The notes: a model not told the origin generated them from the letters alone. DNA of 64,000 nucleotides from Pelotomaculum isophthalicicum JI (GCF_029478095.1 NZ_JAKOAV010000006.1:62001-126000); one strand, 5' to 3'. Shown: positions 18,019-30,104, counted from the stretch's first letter. Made by a program: numbers and translations.

Positions 18019-19145
18019 TTGGAACCACCTTCCTGCCTTGTAATTACTTTTACCTTCTGCCCGTCAGAAAGAAGGCGGTTGCCCTGGACTACGACAATCT
18101 GTCCTTCCTCCAAGCCTTTGGTGATTTCGGCTTGGGATTCATTGGACACTCCCGTTTCGACATAAATTTCTTTGGCTTGGTTATTTTCCACAACATAGAC
18201 AACATGCTGTCCACCCTTTTCAATAACCGCATCCACCGGAATAGTAATTACATTTTGCAAAGTCCCTGTAGAAAGGTTGATTTTCACCGTCATCCCCGGC
18301 TTTATTTCCCCGGCTGGATTGGCTACGGCGATTTCCACCGGGTAACCCATGGTGGTCGAGTCGGCTTTGGGGGCTATCGCGGTCACTGTTCCTTCCACGG
18401 ACTTATGTAAAGAGTCGATAGCTACCGGGACCTTGCCTCCCGTTTTAATGGCGTTCACCACACTTTCCGGTACCGAGGCCTCTACCTTGACTGTATCGAT
18501 GCTGACGATGACGGCGGCGTCCGTCTGGCTGCTGACCATTTCTCCGGTCTCCACCTTAATCGCGCCTATGAGGCCGCCAAGCGGCGCCGTAACCGTATAG
18601 TCGTTTAAATTGTCCTGGGTGGTGCTGATAGTCACCTGCAACTTGTCAATCTGCTGCCGGGCCTGTTCCAGGCTGAGCTTGGCATTGACCAGTTTGGTTG
18701 TCGCCTGTTCCAAATCGTTTTTTGACACGGCGCCGCTTTCATAAAGGGTATTGGTGCGGTTGTAATTGGACTGGGCATCCTTTAAAGCCTGCACCGCGGT
18801 ATCGTAACTTACCTGGGCGATGCCCAGGTCAGCTTGCGACTGAATCAGTTGGTTTCGTGCCTCCTTATCCTCAATCCGGAAAAGAACCTGCCCCTTTTCC
18901 ACCCGGTCGCCCAACTTCACGTTGACCCCGGCAACCCGGCCCGTAACTTTAGGAGCGATGGTTGCTTCCGCCGATGCCTTAATCTGCCCGGAAGCATCAT
19001 AAATCTTATTTATATCTGTCCTGCTCACACTCACCACCTCAACCGCGACGGCGGGGTTTTCGCCGCCGTCGGGCTGCTTGCTCCCACATCCACTAAAAAA
19101 AGCAGATAATAACAAAACCAATACCAAGATCGTTGATCGTTTCAA
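18015..19145 (-). CDS. RND efflux adaptor (membrane fusion protein), lipoprotein
   Basis: From the TTG at 19145 the product is 376 residues with a lipoprotein signal (hydrophobic stretch, then FFSGCGSKQ). It has the usual MFP order: a barrel-sandwich half with IAPKVTGRVAGVNVKLGDRV, a coiled-coil hairpin (about 85-170, GIAQVSYDTAVQALKDAQ), the second lipoyl half (TVTAPLGGLIGAIKVETGE), then beta-barrel and membrane-proximal domains. GGGAGAG sits nine bases before the TTG, favouring it over upstream in-frame ATGs. It overlaps the transporter by four bases, so the pair is translationally coupled. Confidence 0.9.
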   Translation of the reverse strand: MKRSTILVLVLLLSAFFSGCGSKQPDGGENPAVAVEVVSVSRTDINKIYDASGQIKASAEATIAPKVTGRVAGVNVKLGDRVEKGQVLFRIEDKEARNQLIQSQADLGIAQVSYDTAVQALKDAQSNYNRTNTLYESGAVSKNDLEQATTKLVNAKLSLEQARQQIDKLQVTISTTQDNLNDYTVTAPLGGLIGAIKVETGEMVSSQTDAAVIVSIDTVKVEASVPESVVNAIKTGGKVPVAIDSLHKSVEGTVTAIAPKADSTTMGYPVEIAVANPAGEIKPGMTVKINLSTGTLQNVITIPVDAVIEKGGQHVVYVVENNQAKEIYVETGVSNESQAEITKGLEEGQIVVVQGNRLLSDGQKVKVITRQEGGSK

Positions 19146-19392
19146 ATCTATTTTCTCTCCCTTCATCTTTCTAAAAATCACCTATTGCAATCTTTAACAT
19201 TATAAAAAAGTGAAATAAACTGGACCTAAACCAAATTGAAAAATTTTCTTAAAAAAATTGAAAATCCATATAAAAATTTCGAATTCTATTTTTATAAAAA
19301 TTTAAAGAACTATTTTAAAGCAATTTATAATTTGGATTTATAATAATTTAAAGAAACGATTTTTCTGCGGCAAGTCCAGAGGAGATAAAAAG
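19146..19392. promoter_or_regulatory. AT-rich divergent regulatory spacer between efflux operon and two-component system
   Basis: This spacer is strongly AT-rich. TTTAAAG occurs three times: twice 13 bases apart near 19300-19320 and again near 19350. Such direct repeats could be a response-regulator site, but this is inference. Promoters for both directions must lie here; I did not pick hexamers with confidence. Confidence 0.4.
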
Positions 19393-20862
19393 ATGTCCTT
19401 GAAAACAAAAATATGGGGTTCTTGTATAATTATGGTTACCGTTCCTCTCCTCCTCTCGATACTATCGGCCAGTCTTATTCGCATTAATTATGAAAAGGAT
19501 CACCAAATTCAGATCATAGAGGCCGCCCAAGAGGAAACAATGCGGGAAACCACAGGTTTTATGGATGAACTTGAGAATACGCTGGTCAATAAACCGGATT
19601 ATTTCAAAGATCCATTTTACTTGGCGCAATTCAACGAAAAGATTTCTTCTCTCAATATGGGGGTTATGGTCCAGTGCAATGGAGATTTTATATATAATTC
19701 TGTTCCAGTTAACACAGAAAAAATTAAACCTAATTTATCCAAGTTTATCCAACAAGATGTTACTGGAAAATGGGTTTCAGCAACGACAAAAGATTATATA
19801 GTAAGATGCCGGGCTTTCTCTTTCAGTGACGGGACAACCGGCCAAATCTACCTCTTCATGAACAGAATACCTCCTTGGGAGGCGTCACCTGCCGACCATA
19901 TCGCTTATGTGAAGTGGGTTTTTTTTATCTTCATTATTTGTATTTTTCTGACTAACAGTTATTTAACCTACCTTTTGTATAAAAGCTTAATCGAGCCTTT
20001 AAACTTGGTTAAAAAGGCAGCAAAGGAAATTCAACATGGAAACCTGGATTACCCCATTAGCTATCCGGTTAATAACGAAATAGGAGAATTATATCAGGAC
20101 TTTGAAGAGATGCGGCTAAAGCTAAAGCAATCACAAGAACTCAACACGCAATATGAAAAAAGCAGAAAAGAATTGATATCAAATATATCCCATGACCTTA
20201 AAACACCAATTACCGCAATAAAAGGTTACGCTCAAGGCATTATTGAAGGTGTGGCCAATAATCCGGAAAAAGTAGGGAAATATCTCCGGACCATTATTGC
20301 TCACGCTGTGGAAATGGAGCGATTAGCAAATGATTTAGCCCTTTTTTCCAAACTGGACATAAAACAACTCCCTTTTTCATTTGAATGTATAGAAATTAAC
20401 AGATACCTTGAGGATGCCAGAGAAGAATTGAATTTTGATTTATCTGAAAATAATATCATCCTTAAATTTGAGTCCCATTATAAAAGCAATGATTTAATTA
20501 TGGCTGACCGTCAGAGGTTAATCAGAGTCATTCATAACATCGTGGAAAACGCCAAAAAGCATTTAAACAAGCAAGAAAAGGAAATAAAAATAATTTTGAA
20601 AGAAGAAGAAAGTTCAGCCTTAATTGAAATAAGGGATAACGGTTCCGGTATTCCGGCAGATAAACTCCCTTTGATCTTTAATCGGTTTTACCGGGTAGAT
20701 AGTTCAAGAAACCGGACAACCGGAGGCGGTGGGATCGGTCTATCCATTGCGAGGGAGATTATCGAAGCTCATCAGGGAAGAATTTGGGCGGAGAGCACTG
20801 AAGATTTGGGGACAAGTATTTTTTTCACCTTAATAAAAGCCGCCTATTTTAAAAACAAATAG
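19393..20862 (+). CDS. Membrane sensor histidine kinase
   Basis: The 489 residues show TM1 (about 7-28), an extracytoplasmic sensor of about 140 residues, TM2 (about 173-196) and HAMP (about 200-250). HisKA follows with ISNISHDLKTPITAIKGY (phosphorylated His about residue 267). The HATPase domain has IVENAKKHL (N box), IRDNGSGIP (G1), FNRFYR (F box) and GGGGIGLSIA (G2). It autophosphorylates and passes phosphate to the response regulator encoded 36 bases downstream. It is divergent from the RND efflux operon, so envelope stress or drug sensing is a fair guess. The input signal is unknown. Confidence 0.92.
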   Translation: MSLKTKIWGSCIIMVTVPLLLSILSASLIRINYEKDHQIQIIEAAQEETMRETTGFMDELENTLVNKPDYFKDPFYLAQFNEKISSLNMGVMVQCNGDFIYNSVPVNTEKIKPNLSKFIQQDVTGKWVSATTKDYIVRCRAFSFSDGTTGQIYLFMNRIPPWEASPADHIAYVKWVFFIFIICIFLTNSYLTYLLYKSLIEPLNLVKKAAKEIQHGNLDYPISYPVNNEIGELYQDFEEMRLKLKQSQELNTQYEKSRKELISNISHDLKTPITAIKGYAQGIIEGVANNPEKVGKYLRTIIAHAVEMERLANDLALFSKLDIKQLPFSFECIEINRYLEDAREELNFDLSENNIILKFESHYKSNDLIMADRQRLIRVIHNIVENAKKHLNKQEKEIKIILKEEESSALIEIRDNGSGIPADKLPLIFNRFYRVDSSRNRTTGGGGIGLSIAREIIEAHQGRIWAESTEDLGTSIFFTLIKAAYFKNK

Positions 20863-20898
20863 AACTGGTGTGCTTTGCTTAAGAGGAGATAAAAAAAC

Positions 20899-21594
20899 AT
20901 GAAAAAAGTATTAATTATTGAAGACGAACAAAGTATCGCGGAATTGGAAAGAGATTATCTGGAAATAGACGGGTTTGAAGCAGACATCGAGCTAAACGGC
21001 CGGACTGGACTGCAGCGCGCCCTGCAAGGAAACTACGCCATTATCATACTGGATGTCATGCTGCCCGAATTAGACGGTTTTGAGATCTGCCGGACAATCC
21101 GCGACCGGATCAATATACCCATAATAATTGTCTCAGCCAAGAAAGAAGATATTGATAAAATCAGAGGACTGGGGTTAGGTGCTGACGATTATATGACCAA
21201 ACCTTTCAGTCCCGCCGAACTGGTAGCTAGAGTCAAATCCCATCTTGCCCGTTATAACCGTCTGGTTAATCAAACAGTTGTTGATCGTCCCGAGGAACTA
21301 AAAATCAAGGGGCTGGCAATCAATAAAATTTCCCGGCGTGTTTACCTTAACGGCCAGGAAATTCAGCTTACCACCAAGGAATTTGATCTGTTGGTTTTTT
21401 TGGCTGAGAACCCTGACCGGGTATTCAGCAAGGAACAGATTTTTGAAAAGATCTGGGGGTTCGATAATCTGGGGGATATTGCCACGGTTGCCGTTCATAT
21501 TAGAAGAGTTCGCGAAAAAATAGAAAAAGACCCGTCCAATCCTGATTATATTGAAACAATATGGGGTACCGGATACCGTTTTAATATTTCCTGA
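20899..21594 (+). CDS. OmpR/PhoB-family response regulator
   Basis: The 231-residue protein has a receiver domain (about 1-118) with the acidic pair in IIEDEQ, the phospho-acceptor Asp in IILDVMLPELDG, the conserved Lys in MTKPFSPAEL, and a C-terminal winged helix (about 130-230; LTTKEFDLLVFLAENPDRVF, YIETIWGTGYRF). It acts as a DNA-binding transcription factor activated by the adjacent kinase. AAGAGGAGAT precedes the ATG. The most likely target is the divergent efflux operon, inferred from position only. Confidence 0.93.
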   Translation: MKKVLIIEDEQSIAELERDYLEIDGFEADIELNGRTGLQRALQGNYAIIILDVMLPELDGFEICRTIRDRINIPIIIVSAKKEDIDKIRGLGLGADDYMTKPFSPAELVARVKSHLARYNRLVNQTVVDRPEELKIKGLAINKISRRVYLNGQEIQLTTKEFDLLVFLAENPDRVFSKEQIFEKIWGFDNLGDIATVAVHIRRVREKIEKDPSNPDYIETIWGTGYRFNIS

Positions 21595-21595
21595 A

Positions 21596-21622
21596 TAACC
21601 TGGCTTGCCAGGTTATTTTACC
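21596..21622 (+). terminator. Terminator after the response regulator
   Basis: Arms AACCTGGC and GCCAGGTT enclose TT and are followed by ATTTTA. It could also act on the convergent regulator gene. Confidence 0.75.
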
Positions 21623-21623
21623 A

Positions 21624-21881
21624 CTACTCCACAGCGTCTGCCAGGCAAAATGACTTAACAGATATCCCGCCGATTCTCTTCAAGTCATCCTCCAGCTTTT
21701 GCCTCTCATTATCGTTTGCCTGCATAGTCAGGGTGATAATACCTCTTTGGCGGCCGGGGCCGGGAATACCGCTGCGGCTTAATATTTGCGATCCGTGCCT
21801 GGTCAGCACTTGCTGCACTTCCGGGGCGTTGTTCGCCCTTTCATCTACCAGAATTCCAACAACACAAATGTCGCGCTTCAT
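21624..21881 (-). CDS. TM1266-type iron-only hydrogenase system putative regulator
   Basis: The 85-residue ACT-like protein reads MKRDICVVGILVDERANNAP, SRSGIPGPGRQRGIITLTM and ends with an IGGISVKSF segment. This fits the TM1266 family found near FeFe-hydrogenase maturation and catalytic genes in anaerobes. Its biochemical role is unproven. The ATG at 21881 has GGAGGG nine bases upstream and is preferred over a TTG six bases earlier. No hydrogenase gene is in the window. Confidence 0.75.
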   Translation of the reverse strand: MKRDICVVGILVDERANNAPEVQQVLTRHGSQILSRSGIPGPGRQRGIITLTMQANDNERQKLEDDLKRIGGISVKSFCLADAVE

Positions 21882-21912
21882 GTTCAAACTCCCTCCAGAA
21901 TAGTTTAATGAA

Positions 21913-22503
21913 CTATCCTGTATTATTATCTTTAACTTGTTTTTTTATATAATAACATATCAACATGACTAAAACAGCGATAGCTGTTATGGCTATTACA
22001 TTCTTGTAATGCAGCGAGAAATATAATATCTTTTTCCAATCATCTCCCAGGTAATATCCCAATAAGATAAAAGAATTCACCCAAATAAAAGCTCCTATTG
22101 ACGAATATATGAGAAATTTAACATAGTTCATTTTCAGCATTCCGCACGTATATGCCACAAGGTGGCGAATACCTGGAAAATAATAGCCAAAAACAATAAT
22201 TATATTACCAAATCTTGCGAGTATTTTTTCTAAATTAATACGTTTTTCTTTAAGGTTAAACCTTTCTTCAAATTTATGTTCAAACCTGCTTAAGATACCT
22301 TTGCCTATTAAATAGCTTAAGGTCATACCCGTTAAACTTCCCAAGAAAGAAAGAATGAATGCATAGCTATAATTTAGCTTGCCGGAATTTATTACATAAC
22401 CAAGATATGTCATCAACGCTTCGTCAGGTATAGGCACTCCGAGGATACCCAAAGCCAAAGACAAGTAAATCCCGGCATATCCTAATTGTTTAAAATGAAA
22501 CAA
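21913..22503 (-). CDS. DedA-family membrane protein
   Basis: The 196-residue membrane protein has the DedA signatures: GVPIPDEALMTYLGYV in the first re-entrant region, FLGSLTGMTLSYLIGK, and FGYYFPGIRHLVAYTCGMLKM with the conserved Arg. DedA proteins act in membrane phospholipid homeostasis; some flip undecaprenyl phosphate or phosphatidylethanolamine. Five or six hydrophobic segments fit the family. It is monocistronic between the TM1266-type gene and yjbQ. Confidence 0.88.
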   Translation of the reverse strand: MFHFKQLGYAGIYLSLALGILGVPIPDEALMTYLGYVINSGKLNYSYAFILSFLGSLTGMTLSYLIGKGILSRFEHKFEERFNLKEKRINLEKILARFGNIIIVFGYYFPGIRHLVAYTCGMLKMNYVKFLIYSSIGAFIWVNSFILLGYYLGDDWKKILYFSLHYKNVIAITAIAVLVMLICYYIKKQVKDNNTG

Positions 22504-22694
22504 ATGGATTAATGTCCCAATAATACAAACCCTCCCACCAGCTAAAATACCTTTGGACCCGAGTTTCTTAACTCAACTTTCAAGTTGTTTCTTAAAATGA
22601 TTCATGTCCTTCCAACATTATTGCAGCTTCAAATATTTTCCGGCCTTAAGTATTTTCATGAAAAAAGACTGCTAAATTGATGCCTGGCCGGGAG

Positions 22695-23099
22695 TTAAGC
22701 GCCGATAATGGTAATAACGATTTCTCTGCTCGGACGCGGCCCGTCGAATTCACAAAGGAAAATATTCTGCCAGGTAGATAGCCCAATTTCCCCGTCAATA
22801 ATAGGAATAGTTTCACTCGGACTAATCAAACCGGATTTCAAGTGCGCGTCTCCATTGCCATCTTGTCGATCATGTTCCCAAACGCCTCTCGGTATTAATC
22901 TCCTCAATAAATTTACCACATCGTTTTGAACACTTTCATCCCAATTCTCCTGAATCATTATCGCCGCTGTCGCGCCACGCACGTATACATTCACGATTCC
23001 GTTTTTTATATCTGACCCGGCTAAGATTTTTTTCACTTCATCTGTAATATCAATAAGCTCCTCACGATTGCGGGTTTTAACAGTGAATTTCTGTTGCAT
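22695..23099 (-). CDS. YjbQ/UPF0047 family protein
   Basis: From the ATG at 23099 the product is 134 residues with the UPF0047 features: VNVYVRGATAAIMIQEN, the conserved His/Asp stretch HDRQDGNGDAHLKSGLI, and LSTWQNIFLCEFDGPRPSRE. E. coli YjbQ has weak thiamine-phosphate synthase activity; the real role is unclear. AGAGGAAA lies before the ATG. An in-frame start 75 bases upstream would add a Lys/Asn-rich stretch atypical of the family. Confidence 0.88.
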   Translation of the reverse strand: MQQKFTVKTRNREELIDITDEVKKILAGSDIKNGIVNVYVRGATAAIMIQENWDESVQNDVVNLLRRLIPRGVWEHDRQDGNGDAHLKSGLISPSETIPIIDGEIGLSTWQNIFLCEFDGPRPSREIVITIIGA

Positions 23100-23281
23100 A
23101 TTAATTTCCTCTACCTTTTTTAATTTATATTCTAGTTGTTTCTTATTAATTTTAAAATTAAAATTTACTGTCACCTTATTTTAACAAATTTCCTTAGATT
23201 TTAATATATAAGCCTGTGCCGCACGCTTGTAATCTCACTCCCCGTTATTGTAAACTGGATAGGTAAAAGAGGTGATTTCAC

Positions 23282-25214
<1,933 letters not shown>

Positions 25215-25239
25215 CAGTTATTCTGCGTATCTTGTTCGG

Positions 25240-25656
25240 CTAATTATACAAATCCAGCAAGAGTCCCGCTATCTCATCAATTTTACCGACGATCTCAAAG
25301 TTTGCTTTCTGTTGCTCCAGCAGGGAGGCAGTCAATTCTTCAATTTTTTTATTTATTATCTCAATTCTAATCAGCAACCGGCCCAATCCGTAATCCTGTT
25401 TGACCCTGTAATAATTATTCAGTACAAAAGTCAGGTATTCTTGTACTTGTTCTTTATATTCGATCACGTCAACTTTGCTTTTTGTCCTCTTTAATTTATC
25501 TCCCGCTGCTTTTATTTTATCCAGCATCTCTTCAAGCTTCCGCTGTTCCCTTTTAGCCATATCCAGGGTACTGGAAAAGTCTTTGCCGCCTCCCGCTTTT
25601 AAAGCAGATGGCTTGTATTTTCTGCCGGTATTCCGATCAACTGTAGATATTTTCAC
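25240..25656 (-). CDS. YaaR/DUF327 family protein
   Basis: The 138-residue, mostly helical protein has the DUF327 pattern: a polar N-terminus (KDFSSTLDMA), heptad-like helices, YKEQVQEYLTFVLNNYYRVKQ, and IRIEIINKKIEELTASLLEQ. The family is widespread in Firmicutes, often near sporulation or DNA replication genes, and has no established function. It is convergent with the ABC-F gene and has no partner in an operon. Confidence 0.75.
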   Translation of the reverse strand: MKISTVDRNTGRKYKPSALKAGGGKDFSSTLDMAKREQRKLEEMLDKIKAAGDKLKRTKSKVDVIEYKEQVQEYLTFVLNNYYRVKQDYGLGRLLIRIEIINKKIEELTASLLEQQKANFEIVGKIDEIAGLLLDLYN

Positions 25657-25904
25657 AAATAATCCCCATTTCGACCTGCAATTATGACTATTTAACCAAA
25701 CTTGGATCTTCTTTGCCTTGATGCTTATTTCCTTCTATATCCTTCTATATAGAGAAAAATTTTTCATTGAATCTATCGGATGAATATAATTAGGCCATCC
25801 TCAGAGGTCCTAAGTATAATAACAAGGGCTTTCGTAGGAAGACGGAGTTGATTATTTAGCATAATTACGATAAAATTATGCTAAAAATAATAGAGGGTGA
25901 GGAT

Positions 25905-26192
25905 ATGCCACATATTAGACCAGTCTCTGATTTGCGGAACAATTTTGCTGACATCTCAAGGGTAGTACATGAGACGGCAGAACCGGTATTCTTAACCAAG
26001 AATGGTTATGGCGATATGGTTGTAATGAGTATAGAAACCTATGAACGCAAATTATTCGAAAGTGAAATTTATTTTAAGCTGAAGGAGGCAGAATTGGAAG
26101 CAAAGTCAACGGATAAAAGGTTTTCACATGAAGAAGTGTTTTCGGATTTAAGGGGAAGACTTGCCGACAGAGTGGATGGTGATAATGCATAA
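25905..26192 (+). CDS. Phd/YefM-type antitoxin
   Basis: From the ATG at 25905 the product is 95 residues: RPVSDLRNNFADISRVVHET, then EPVFLTKNGYGDMVVMSIETY, the standard Phd/YefM fold that binds DNA and, through its C-terminus, the toxin. GAGGGTGAGG precedes the ATG; a start nine codons upstream is less likely. The stop overlaps the toxin start (ATGCATAA). Autorepression of the pair is the family norm. Confidence 0.9.
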   Translation: MPHIRPVSDLRNNFADISRVVHETAEPVFLTKNGYGDMVVMSIETYERKLFESEIYFKLKEAELEAKSTDKRFSHEEVFSDLRGRLADRVDGDNA

Positions 26193-26490
26193 GATAAAAT
26201 ATATACCTTTGGCATTGAAGGATTTAAGAGATATTACGGATTATATCACCGGTATGCTTAAAGCGCCAAAGGCCGCTACGGATTTGCTTGACGCTCTGGA
26301 TGCTTCCATATCAAGGCTTGCACAATTCCCATATTCATGCAGGCTATATCAACCTGCACAACCATTAGAAGGTGAATACAGGATATTGCCAGTAAAAAAC
26401 TATCTGGTTTTCTATGTAGTAACTGAACTTGAAGTGGAGATACGCAGAATCATTTATGCAAAAATGGATATTGCCAAAATCATCAGATAA
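26185..26490 (+). CDS. RelE/ParE-type toxin
   Basis: From the ATG at 26185 the product is 101 residues: MHKIKYIPLALKDLRDITDY, then YRILPVKNYLVFYVV and VEIRRIIYAKMD, the ParE/RelE toxin strand order. Members either cleave ribosome-bound mRNA (RelE) or poison gyrase (ParE); the sequence alone does not decide. It overlaps the antitoxin stop by eight bases. With the clpC terminator just beyond, the pair is a compact insertion between yaaR and clpC. Confidence 0.88.
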   Translation: MHKIKYIPLALKDLRDITDYITGMLKAPKAATDLLDALDASISRLAQFPYSCRLYQPAQPLEGEYRILPVKNYLVFYVVTELEVEIRRIIYAKMDIAKIIR

Positions 26491-26524
26491 AAAATGAGAG
26501 CAAATTCACATTAGCTTAACTACG

Positions 26525-26560
26525 GAAAAAAAACCTGCCGTTCCCCAACGGGCGGCAGGC
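26525..26560 (-). terminator. Terminator of the ctsR-clpC operon
   Basis: On the minus strand CCTGCCG and CGGCAGG arms, with an inner CCCGTT/AACG pairing, are followed by eight T residues. Confidence 0.9.
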
Positions 26561-26579
26561 CTGTATTATAGTGCTATAT

Positions 26580-29018
26580 TTATGCGATTTTAACGGTAAT
26601 CTCATTATTGTCGCCTTTATCAAGCAACACCCGGTTGCCCCGCTTGAAGGTCCCCTTGAGGATTTCTTCGGAAAGCCGGTCTTCCACCAGGCGCAGGATC
26701 GCCCGGCGCAGCGGCCTGGCGCCGTACTCCTCGTCAAAGCCTTCCTTGGCCAGCAAGTCTTTGACAGTCTCGGTCACATCTATCTCAACCTCGTTTTCCT
26801 TCATCCTTTCAGCAACTTCCTTAAGCATCAAGTTGACAATTTCCCTGATGTGTTCAGCGCTCAAGGCGTGGAAAACGATAATTTCATCAATCCGGTTGAG
26901 AAACTCGGGGCGGAAAGTGCGCCTCAGTTCTTCAGTTACCTTGCTCTTCATATTCTCATAGTTTGCCTCGCGCTGGTCACCGGTACGGAAACCGAGAACC
27001 GACTCGCGCTTGATCATCTGAACGCCGACGTTGGACGTCATAATAATCACCGTATTGCGAAAATCCACCTTGCGCCCCTTGGAGTCGGTCAACCGGCCGT
27101 CTTCCAGCACCTGCAGCAGAATATTGAAAACATCCGGGTGGGCTTTTTCAATTTCGTCCAGCAGGACTACCGAATATGGCCGCCGCCGCACCGCTTCGGT
27201 CAACTGGCCGCCTTCTTCGTAACCCACATAGCCGGGAGGCGCTCCAACCAGGCGGGACACCGCGAATTTTTCCATGTACTCCGACATGTCAATGCGCACC
27301 ATGGCGTCCTCGTCGCCAAACAAGACCTCCGCCAGCGCCCTGGCCAACTCGGTTTTGCCAACCCCGGTAGGGCCGAGGAAAATAAACGAGCCAATGGGGC
27401 GTTTCGGGTCCTTCAGCCCGGCGCGGGCGCGCCGCACCGCCCGTGATACGGCCAGGATGGCTTCATCCTGCCCGATTACCCGCTGGTGCAATATTTCTTC
27501 CATTTTCAGAAGCCTTTCCGATTCCCCCTCGGCTAGCTTCTTTACCGGAATACCGGTCCAGTTGGCGGCAATCTGGGCGATGACATCTTCGTCCACTACC
27601 AGTTCCGGCCCGCCCTTGCGCTGTTTCCACGACTCCCGGAGCTGGTCGAGCTCATTCCGGATTTTCTTCTCCTGATCCCTTATTTCCGCCGCTTTTTCAA
27701 ATTCCTGGCCATTGACCGCCGCTTCTTTTTCTTTTTGCAGCACTTCCAATTTCTTTTCCAGTTCTTTTAAATCCGGCGGCGCGGTAAAAGCCTGCAACCT
27801 TACTTTTGAACCGGCTTCGTCCACCAGGTCAATGGCTTTGTCAGGTAGAAAGCGGTCGGTAATATAACGGCTCGATATCTTGGCGGCCGCTTCCAGCGCG
27901 GTATCAGTAATCCTGACGCGGTGGTGGGCCTCGTATTTATCCCTCAGACCGTGCAGAATTTGAATGGTTTCCTCAACTGTCGGTTCCTCGACGGTAATCG
28001 GCTGGAAACGGCGCTCCAGGGCGGCGTCTTTTTCAATATACTTGCGGTACTCATCCAGCGTGGTCGCGCCAATGCACTGCAACTCTCCCCTGGCCAGCGC
28101 GGGCTTTAAAATGTTCGCCGCGTCTATGGCCCCTTCGGCAGCGCCCGCTCCAACCATGGTATGCAGTTCATCGATAAACAGGATGACATTGCCGGACTGG
28201 CGAATCTCATCAACAATTTTTTTCAACCGCTCTTCAAACTCACCCCGGTACTTGGTCCCTGCCACCAGTGAGCCCATATCAAGGGTTACCACTCGTTTAT
28301 TTTCCAACACTTCCGGTATGTTTCCGGCGTTTATCCGTTGGGCCAGTCCCTCGGCCACGGCGGTTTTACCCACGCCCGGTTCGCCAATCAGCACCGGGTT
28401 GTTTTTCGTGCGCCTGCTTAAGATCTGGATTACCCTTTCTATTTCTTTTTCCCTGCCGACTACCGGGTCGAGTTTGTCTTCCTTGGCCAAAACAGTCAAG
28501 TCGCGCCCGTACTGTTCCAATGTGCGCGTTCCGCCGTCCTTCGCGTTGCCGGCCGGCTGTCCCCCTTCAGCGGCGGCGCCTGACTGCCCGCCCAGCATGT
28601 TGACTACCATGGCACGGACCTTGTTGCCGTCAGCGCCGTATGCGTTCAGGATATGGGCCGCTACGCCTTCTCCTTCGCGGACCAACCCCAGCAACAAATG
28701 CTCTGTGCCAATATAATTGTGCCCCATGCGCCTGGCTTCATCCACCGACAGCTCCAACACCCGTTTTGTGCGTGGGGTAAGCGCCGGTTCACCCGTCGCC
28801 GACCCTTTGGCGGCTTCCACTATTTGCGCTACCGCCGACCGTACTTTATCCGCATCAAGGCCAACCGCATCCAGCACTTTAGCCGCCACACCCTCACCTT
28901 CGCGGATCAGGCCAAGCAGCAGGTGCTCAGTCCCAACATACGGATAGCCTGAATTTTTCGCTTCTTCCCGGGCAAAATATAACGCTTTTTGCGCCCGCTC
29001 GGTAAATCTTCCGAACAC
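26580..29018 (-). CDS. clpC: AAA+ unfoldase ClpC
   Basis: From the GTG at 29018 the product is 812 residues. Two Clp-N repeats (about 1-145: [20 protein letters not shown]) precede AAA domain D1 ([15 protein letters not shown], Walker [13 protein letters not shown]). A middle region with a UVR motif ([15 protein letters not shown]) and AAA domain D2 ([14 protein letters not shown]) follow. ClpC partners ClpP to degrade proteins, including arginine-phosphorylated substrates marked by McsB. GGAGGTGAT precedes the GTG and the family starts at FGRFT, so the in-frame TTG 15 bases upstream is not used. It is the last gene of the ctsR operon. Confidence 0.96.
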   Translation of the reverse strand: MFGRFTERAQKALYFAREEAKNSGYPYVGTEHLLLGLIREGEGVAAKVLDAVGLDADKVRSAVAQIVEAAKGSATGEPALTPRTKRVLELSVDEARRMGHNYIGTEHLLLGLVREGEGVAAHILNAYGADGNKVRAMVVNMLGGQSGAAAEGGQPAGNAKDGGTRTLEQYGRDLTVLAKEDKLDPVVGREKEIERVIQILSRRTKNNPVLIGEPGVGKTAVAEGLAQRINAGNIPEVLENKRVVTLDMGSLVAGTKYRGEFEERLKKIVDEIRQSGNVILFIDELHTMVGAGAAEGAIDAANILKPALARGELQCIGATTLDEYRKYIEKDAALERRFQPITVEEPTVEETIQILHGLRDKYEAHHRVRITDTALEAAAKISSRYITDRFLPDKAIDLVDEAGSKVRLQAFTAPPDLKELEKKLEVLQKEKEAAVNGQEFEKAAEIRDQEKKIRNELDQLRESWKQRKGGPELVVDEDVIAQIAANWTGIPVKKLAEGESERLLKMEEILHQRVIGQDEAILAVSRAVRRARAGLKDPKRPIGSFIFLGPTGVGKTELARALAEVLFGDEDAMVRIDMSEYMEKFAVSRLVGAPPGYVGYEEGGQLTEAVRRRPYSVVLLDEIEKAHPDVFNILLQVLEDGRLTDSKGRKVDFRNTVIIMTSNVGVQMIKRESVLGFRTGDQREANYENMKSKVTEELRRTFRPEFLNRIDEIIVFHALSAEHIREIVNLMLKEVAERMKENEVEIDVTETVKDLLAKEGFDEEYGARPLRRAILRLVEDRLSEEILKGTFKRGNRVLLDKGDNNEITVKIA

Positions 29019-29033
29019 GCCAATCACCTCCAA

Positions 29034-30104
29034 TTAACAATCAAATTCTTTAAACTCATTCCTGATTAACTCCGCCCTGAAAACATCCCTCTGGTGGGCG
29101 GACATCTCCCGCCCGGCCAACTTGATTAAGAAGGCCGGCCTTATTCTGACCATTAGTTCATTTAACAGTTTAGCCGGTATACCCGACAGAAGATTCATTT
29201 CTATGCCCAGCCGCAAATCGGAAAATAAACGCATCGCCTCTTCAGAAGACAGAATATGCGCGTTTTTCAAGATGCCGTAAGCACGATAAACACGGTCCTC
29301 GACAAAATCCCGCCTATCTTTATAAAGGGCCGCGCGAGTGGCCTTTTCCTGGGAGATTATTTGCCGGACAACAGCGGTAAGGTTGCTGATGATCTCCTCC
29401 TCAGTCTGCCCAAGGGTAATTTGATTGGATATTTGAAACAAATCTCCCAGCGCTTCAGTACCCTCTCCAAAAAGACCCCGTGCTGTTAGGCCGACTTTAC
29501 TGATAGCGTTCAGCACTCCTTTCAGCTGCTTTACCAGGACCAGGCCAGGCAAGTGCAGCATGACCGAAGCGCGCATTCCGGTCCCTACATTAGTGGGACA
29601 TGCCGTAAGGTAGCCAAGCTGCTCGGAAAAAGCATAATCCAGCGTTTTTTCCAATCCGTCATCGACCTGATTAATCAAATCCCATGCCTCTTTAAGCTGC
29701 AAACCAGAAAGCAGGCACTGAATCCGTAAATGGTCTTCCTCATTAACCATAATGCTGATTACTTCATCATCCCTCAACACAACCGCCTTGCACTCAAAAC
29801 TGTTTATCAGATCCGGGCTGATCAAATGCTTATCTACTAGTATCTGTCTTTCCACCGGGGACAATTCGCCTAACAGGCTCATCTCAAGGACGCCGGCTTG
29901 CCTTGCCAGTTCCTTGTCTTCAACTGCCAGCCGTACCGCGTGAATAACATCTTCGGCCTTAGCATTATTCAACAGATGCGGGAAAGGGATGTCAGCAAGG
30001 TTTCTAGCTACTCTAACCCGGCTGCTAATCGCAATGTCCGACTCCGGGCCGGCCCCATCCATCCAGTTGCTGTGGGAATCATTGACTGTCTTTTTCAGCG
30101 GCAT
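29034..30104 (-). CDS. mcsB: Protein-arginine kinase McsB
   Basis: The 356-residue phosphagen-kinase-like enzyme has ISSRVRVARNLADIPFP, VNEEDHLRIQ, and TACPTNVGTGMRASVMLHLP around the nucleotide site. McsB phosphorylates arginines to tag proteins for ClpCP and inactivates CtsR. The ATG overlaps the mcsA stop (TGATG), with GGGGGGAGG just before it. The position between mcsA and clpC is the standard order. Confidence 0.96.
   Translation of the reverse strand: MPLKKTVNDSHSNWMDGAGPESDIAISSRVRVARNLADIPFPHLLNNAKAEDVIHAVRLAVEDKELARQAGVLEMSLLGELSPVERQILVDKHLISPDLINSFECKAVVLRDDEVISIMVNEEDHLRIQCLLSGLQLKEAWDLINQVDDGLEKTLDYAFSEQLGYLTACPTNVGTGMRASVMLHLPGLVLVKQLKGVLNAISKVGLTARGLFGEGTEALGDLFQISNQITLGQTEEEIISNLTAVVRQIISQEKATRAALYKDRRDFVEDRVYRAYGILKNAHILSSEEAMRLFSDLRLGIEMNLLSGIPAKLLNELMVRIRPAFLIKLAGREMSAHQRDVFRAELIRNEFKEFDC

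Noticed and set aside
26571-27446. 291-codon plus-strand frame opposite clpC
   Set aside because: Antisense to conserved ClpC domains; composition reflects ClpC codon positions.
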